A stretch of 48,108 bases of DNA from assembly GCA_902362595.1 (NCBI GenBank), contig CABIXF010000031.1, positions 1-48,108 of the forward strand, written 5' to 3'. This document shows positions 44,855 to 48,108 of this stretch, piece by piece. Under the pieces are notes generated by a model. The model made no database searches. It had not been told where the DNA came from and worked only from the letters and a program-made list of their open reading frames with translations. How positions within the stretch are numbered: the first letter of the stretch is position 1; the number at the start of each line of letters is the position of its first letter. Source of the stretch: Bacteroidaceae bacterium. Its GTDB lineage: Bacteria; Bacteroidota; Bacteroidia; Bacteroidales; Bacteroidaceae. The position numbers and the translations under genes were made by a program.

Positions 44855-47800
44855 ATGAATACACATTTAAATCGCATGTTGTTTAGTCGTGCATTTGTGA
44901 AAGTGTCGACATGTGTGATGATTTCTGCTAGTTGCCTGCCTATGGCAATTCATGCAGAGTCTAATGGATCCCCGGTTGTTCAGGAGGTCTTCCAGCACAA
45001 AGCCATTTCTGGAAAAGTAGTTGATTCTAAAGGTGAATCAATTATAGGTGCGAATGTGATGGAGAAAGGCACAACCAATGGAACTATAACGGATTTTGAT
45101 GGCAATTTCAGTTTAAAGGTCTCAGCTAATAGTGTCATAGTTATTAGTTACATTGGTTATAAGTCTATTGAAATTTCGGTTTCTCAGATAAAAGCGGGAG
45201 GTCAGATTACGTTGAAAGAAGATACAGAATTGATGGATGAGGTAGTAGTTGTGGGATATGGAACGCAGAAAAAGGCTACATTGACAGGTTCTGTTTCGTC
45301 TATTGGTGGAGATGACTTGAAGAAAATTTCTACAGCGAATCTTACGAACACTCTTGCTGGTAAAACAGCGGGTGTGATTGCAAATACGAGAAGTGGTGAG
45401 CCAGGAGCAGATGATGCTGAAATCTTGATTCGTGGTAAGGGAACTTTAGGAAGTACAGCTCCGTTGATTGTGGTTGATGGAATTGCAGACCGTTCTTTTG
45501 GACGTTTAAATGCAGAAGATATAGAATCCATATCAGTATTGAAGGATGCCTCTGCGGCTATTTATGGAGCTCGTGCAGCTAATGGAGTTATTCTTGTAAC
45601 TACGAAACGTGGTAAGGAAGGTAAGGTAAAGGTGAATTATAGTGGCAACGTTTCAATATCTCAGCCTACTCGTATTCCTCAAATGTTGGATGCATATCAA
45701 TATGCTACTTATGTAAATGAATTTGATGCGGCACAGGGGAATTCATTGACTTATCCAGAAACAGCTCTTGCTAAGATTTTGGATGGTAGTGACCAGATAA
45801 ATTATCCTAATACTAATTGGTGGAATGCTGTTGCTAAAGACTGGGCAACTAATACTGAACACAGCTTATCTATTAGTGGAGGTAATGAACGCTTTTCATT
45901 CTATACGTCAGCTCAGTATCTGTATCAGGATGTAATTTATAAAAATAGTCCGCAGAATTACAACCAATATCAGTTTACAACAAATTTGGATGCAAAGATT
46001 ACAAAAGCAATCAAATTTAGTATGGATATTTTGGGACGTCAGACAGTCAATAATAGAGGAGTGTATTCGACAGAAGATTTGTTTGGATATTTCTTGACCA
46101 CAAGTCCTATGGCAGCTCCATATTACCCGAATGGTATGTTGAGAATTGGTCATGATGGCATTACGAATAATGCTGTGTTGATGGTTTCTGACCTTCCTGG
46201 AACGGATAAGACCACAAATAATACATTGAATTTAAAGCCAAGACTTCGTATCGATTTGGATGCATTGACTTCTGGATTGTACTTGGAAGGATATGCTGCA
46301 TTGGATTATACATTTAATAATGGAAAGACACAGAATACTCCTTATGATATTTATTCCTATGATGCGGCTAGCGGTGAATATATTAATCATCGGGATGCAA
46401 CTGGGTCTATTAGCTCTGGTTCGTGGTCAAGCAATAGTAGTACAATCACTTTAAATGCTCGTATCGGATATAATCGTACATTTAATGACGTACACAAGGT
46501 AGATGCTTTTGTCGCATACGAACAATGTAAGTATGATTACAATTATTTGTATGGTTATCGTACGAATTATATATCTTCAGCATTGCCAGATTTGGATTAT
46601 GGAAGTACGAATAAGGATGATCAGAGTAATGCTTGAAGTTCGGATGAAACAGCTCGTCAGAATTGGTTCGGACGTATAAATTATGGTTATAAAGATAAAT
46701 ATCTTGCAGAATTTACCTTACGTTATGATGGATCTATGAATTTTGCTCCTGGACATCGGTGGGGATTGTTCCCTGGATTCTCTGCCGGTTGGGTAATGTC
46801 TGAAGAGAAGTTTTTTGAACCATTGAAAAATGTAGTTAGTTTCTTTAAACTGAAAGGTTCATGGGGTATGATGGGTAACGATAATATTTCTGCTTATCAA
46901 TATCTTTCCATGTATGGTTTCACGAATGCAGGTTATACCTTTGGCAAGGATCCTGTATTTGCACAGGGGGTTTATGAAACTGTTACTGCCAATCCTTTGG
47001 TTACATGGGAAACTGCAAAAACATGGAACGTGGGATTTTCTTCTCAGTTCCTAGATGGAAAGTTCGGTTTGGATTTTGATTATTTCCAGTCACGTCGTAG
47101 CGATATCTTGATTACACGTAATGCTTCTATTCCGACTTATTCCGGTTTGTCACTTCCAGCAGAAAATTTGGGAAAGGTGAAGAATCATGGTTTTGAGGTT
47201 ATTGCTACTTATCGTGATCATGCGGGAGATTTTGATTGGGGAGTAACTGGAAACGTAACGTATGCAAAGAACGAGGTCGTTTATATGGATGAGGCAACGG
47301 ATACACCTGCATGGCAGCGTCAGACGGGACATCCAATTGATGGAGGTGTGTATTATCAGGCATTGGGAATCTATCAAACCCAAGAAGAGATTGATGCGAC
47401 TCCACATTTAGCTGGAACGAAGGTCGGTGATTTGATTTATCAAGATACGAACGATGATGGTAGTATTACTTGGGATGATGCCGTACGAAGAGATAAGTCA
47501 GCTACTCCTAAATGGATTTTTGGCTTGACTTTGAATGGTTCATGGAAAGGATTGGATGTAAACGCTTTCTTCCAAGGTCAGGCCGATGCTGAGATTTTGG
47601 TTCAGCCAACAATGAATATGGCTACGGATTTTTATGAAGGTCGTTGGAGTGATTCAAATACTGCAGAACAGAATTTGGCAGCTAAATGGCCGCGGGCATT
47701 CATGAAAGAGTCTCAAGTGGACGGACGCAATTCACAGTCTTCTACTTGGTGGCTGCGTGATGCATCGTTTGTGCGTTTGAAATCATTGGAGGTTGGTTAT

Positions 47801-47977
47801 ACATTCCCAAGTAAGTGGACTACAAAGTTGGGTATTGAGAACCTTCGTGTATATGCAAATGGGAATAATTTGTTTACAATTGATGGAGTGGATATTTTTG
47901 ATCCGGAAATGACATCAGGAATAAAAGGGTATCCTATTCAACGTACATGGACATTTGGCTTAAATGTGACTTTCTAA
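44855..47977 (+). pseudogene. Second SusC-like TonB-dependent transporter with in-frame TGA
   Basis: A SusC-type transporter of 1040 codons in one frame: signal peptide (to about residue 34), carboxypeptidase-regulatory-like domain (about 50-125), TonB box DEVVVVGYGTQKK, plug and barrel, ending TWTFGLNVTF. Codon 594 is TGA (46634-46636). The frame continues correctly after it (SSDETARQNWFGR). Alignment by eye with the first SusC puts a glycine or tyrosine there, so GGA to TGA is the likely change. It is a clear paralogue of the first SusC. The product would be cut in the middle of the barrel. Confidence 0.92.
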
Positions 47978-48108
47978 TTATAAATAGACTAATATGAATA
48001 CTATATATAAAAATAACGTGAGTTCGAAATAGTAATAAATATATTTCAGTGATAATTAGAAACATAGCGATAAAAGTATTAAATTTATAGTGCTGAATTA
48101 TAAGATTT
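47978..48108 (+). other. Right edge downstream of the second SusC
   Basis: A SusD partner would be expected here. The only early start (ATG 47994) gives a 12-codon frame ending in TAG, and several stops follow. No SusD-like sequence is seen before the window ends. A SusD gene may begin beyond the edge. Confidence 0.5.

Noticed and set aside
1..48108. CRISPR array
   Set aside because: No regularly spaced direct repeats of 23-40 bases were seen anywhere in the window.

Overview
The window comes from a gut-type Bacteroidales genome (Bacteroides, Phocaeicola or Parabacteroides; species not resolved). The evidence is the promoter style (TAnnTTTG -7 boxes), a CTnDOT-family conjugation module, a hybrid two-component regulator and SusC/SusD-type outer-membrane proteins. 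It holds most of an integrative conjugative element (ICE), about 1-31.57 kb, whose left end lies outside the window, followed by a damaged polysaccharide utilisation locus (PUL), about 31.6-48.1 kb.

ICE, left to right. An AT-rich cargo pair encodes a DUF4143-type AAA ATPase and a large membrane-anchored KAP NTPase (325-4726). It meets, tail to tail, the mobilisation genes mobC-mobB-mobA on the minus strand (4858-8561). A palindrome-rich intergenic region follows that probably holds oriT and the divergent leaders (8562-9270). The long plus-strand operon traA to traQ (9271-22333) encodes a type IV secretion-like mating apparatus: ParA protein, VirB2-, VirB3- and VirB4-like proteins, a VirB6-like channel, VirB8-, VirB9- and VirB10-like core proteins, a primase and lipoproteins. 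The next gene, a GH24-type lysozyme, is cut in two. Its first 108 codons end at 22653 and its last 67 codons resume at about 26512. The 3.85 kb between them is a recombinase-in-trio (RIT)-like element: three overlapping tyrosine recombinases bounded by 23-bp inverted repeats, with a 26-bp perfect palindrome at the left end only. After the tra terminator, a minus-strand operon (27203-30548) carries PcfK/PcfJ-type genes and several small unknown genes. The last kilobase has strong hairpins and a GTANNTTTGC-type sequence (31564-31573) that may be the right attachment site.

PUL. It contains a hybrid two-component system regulator (minus strand), a SusC, a SusD, a DUF6055-like HExxH lipoprotein, a GH27 enzyme, a GH127-like DUF1680 enzyme and a second SusC. 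Only SusD and the GH127-like gene look intact. The regulator and the first SusC have both lost their 5' ends and are fused head to head at a 12-bp inverted repeat. The peptidase lacks a readable signal peptide, the GH27 gene is frameshifted in a run of nine G, and the second SusC has an in-frame TGA. The enzyme set (an alpha-galactosidase-type GH27, a beta-L-arabinofuranosidase-type GH127 and a metallopeptidase) suggests a galactosylated and arabinosylated plant glycoprotein as substrate; this is inference.

All calls come from reading motifs and reading frames by eye. No database search was run, and family names rest on recognised sequence features.
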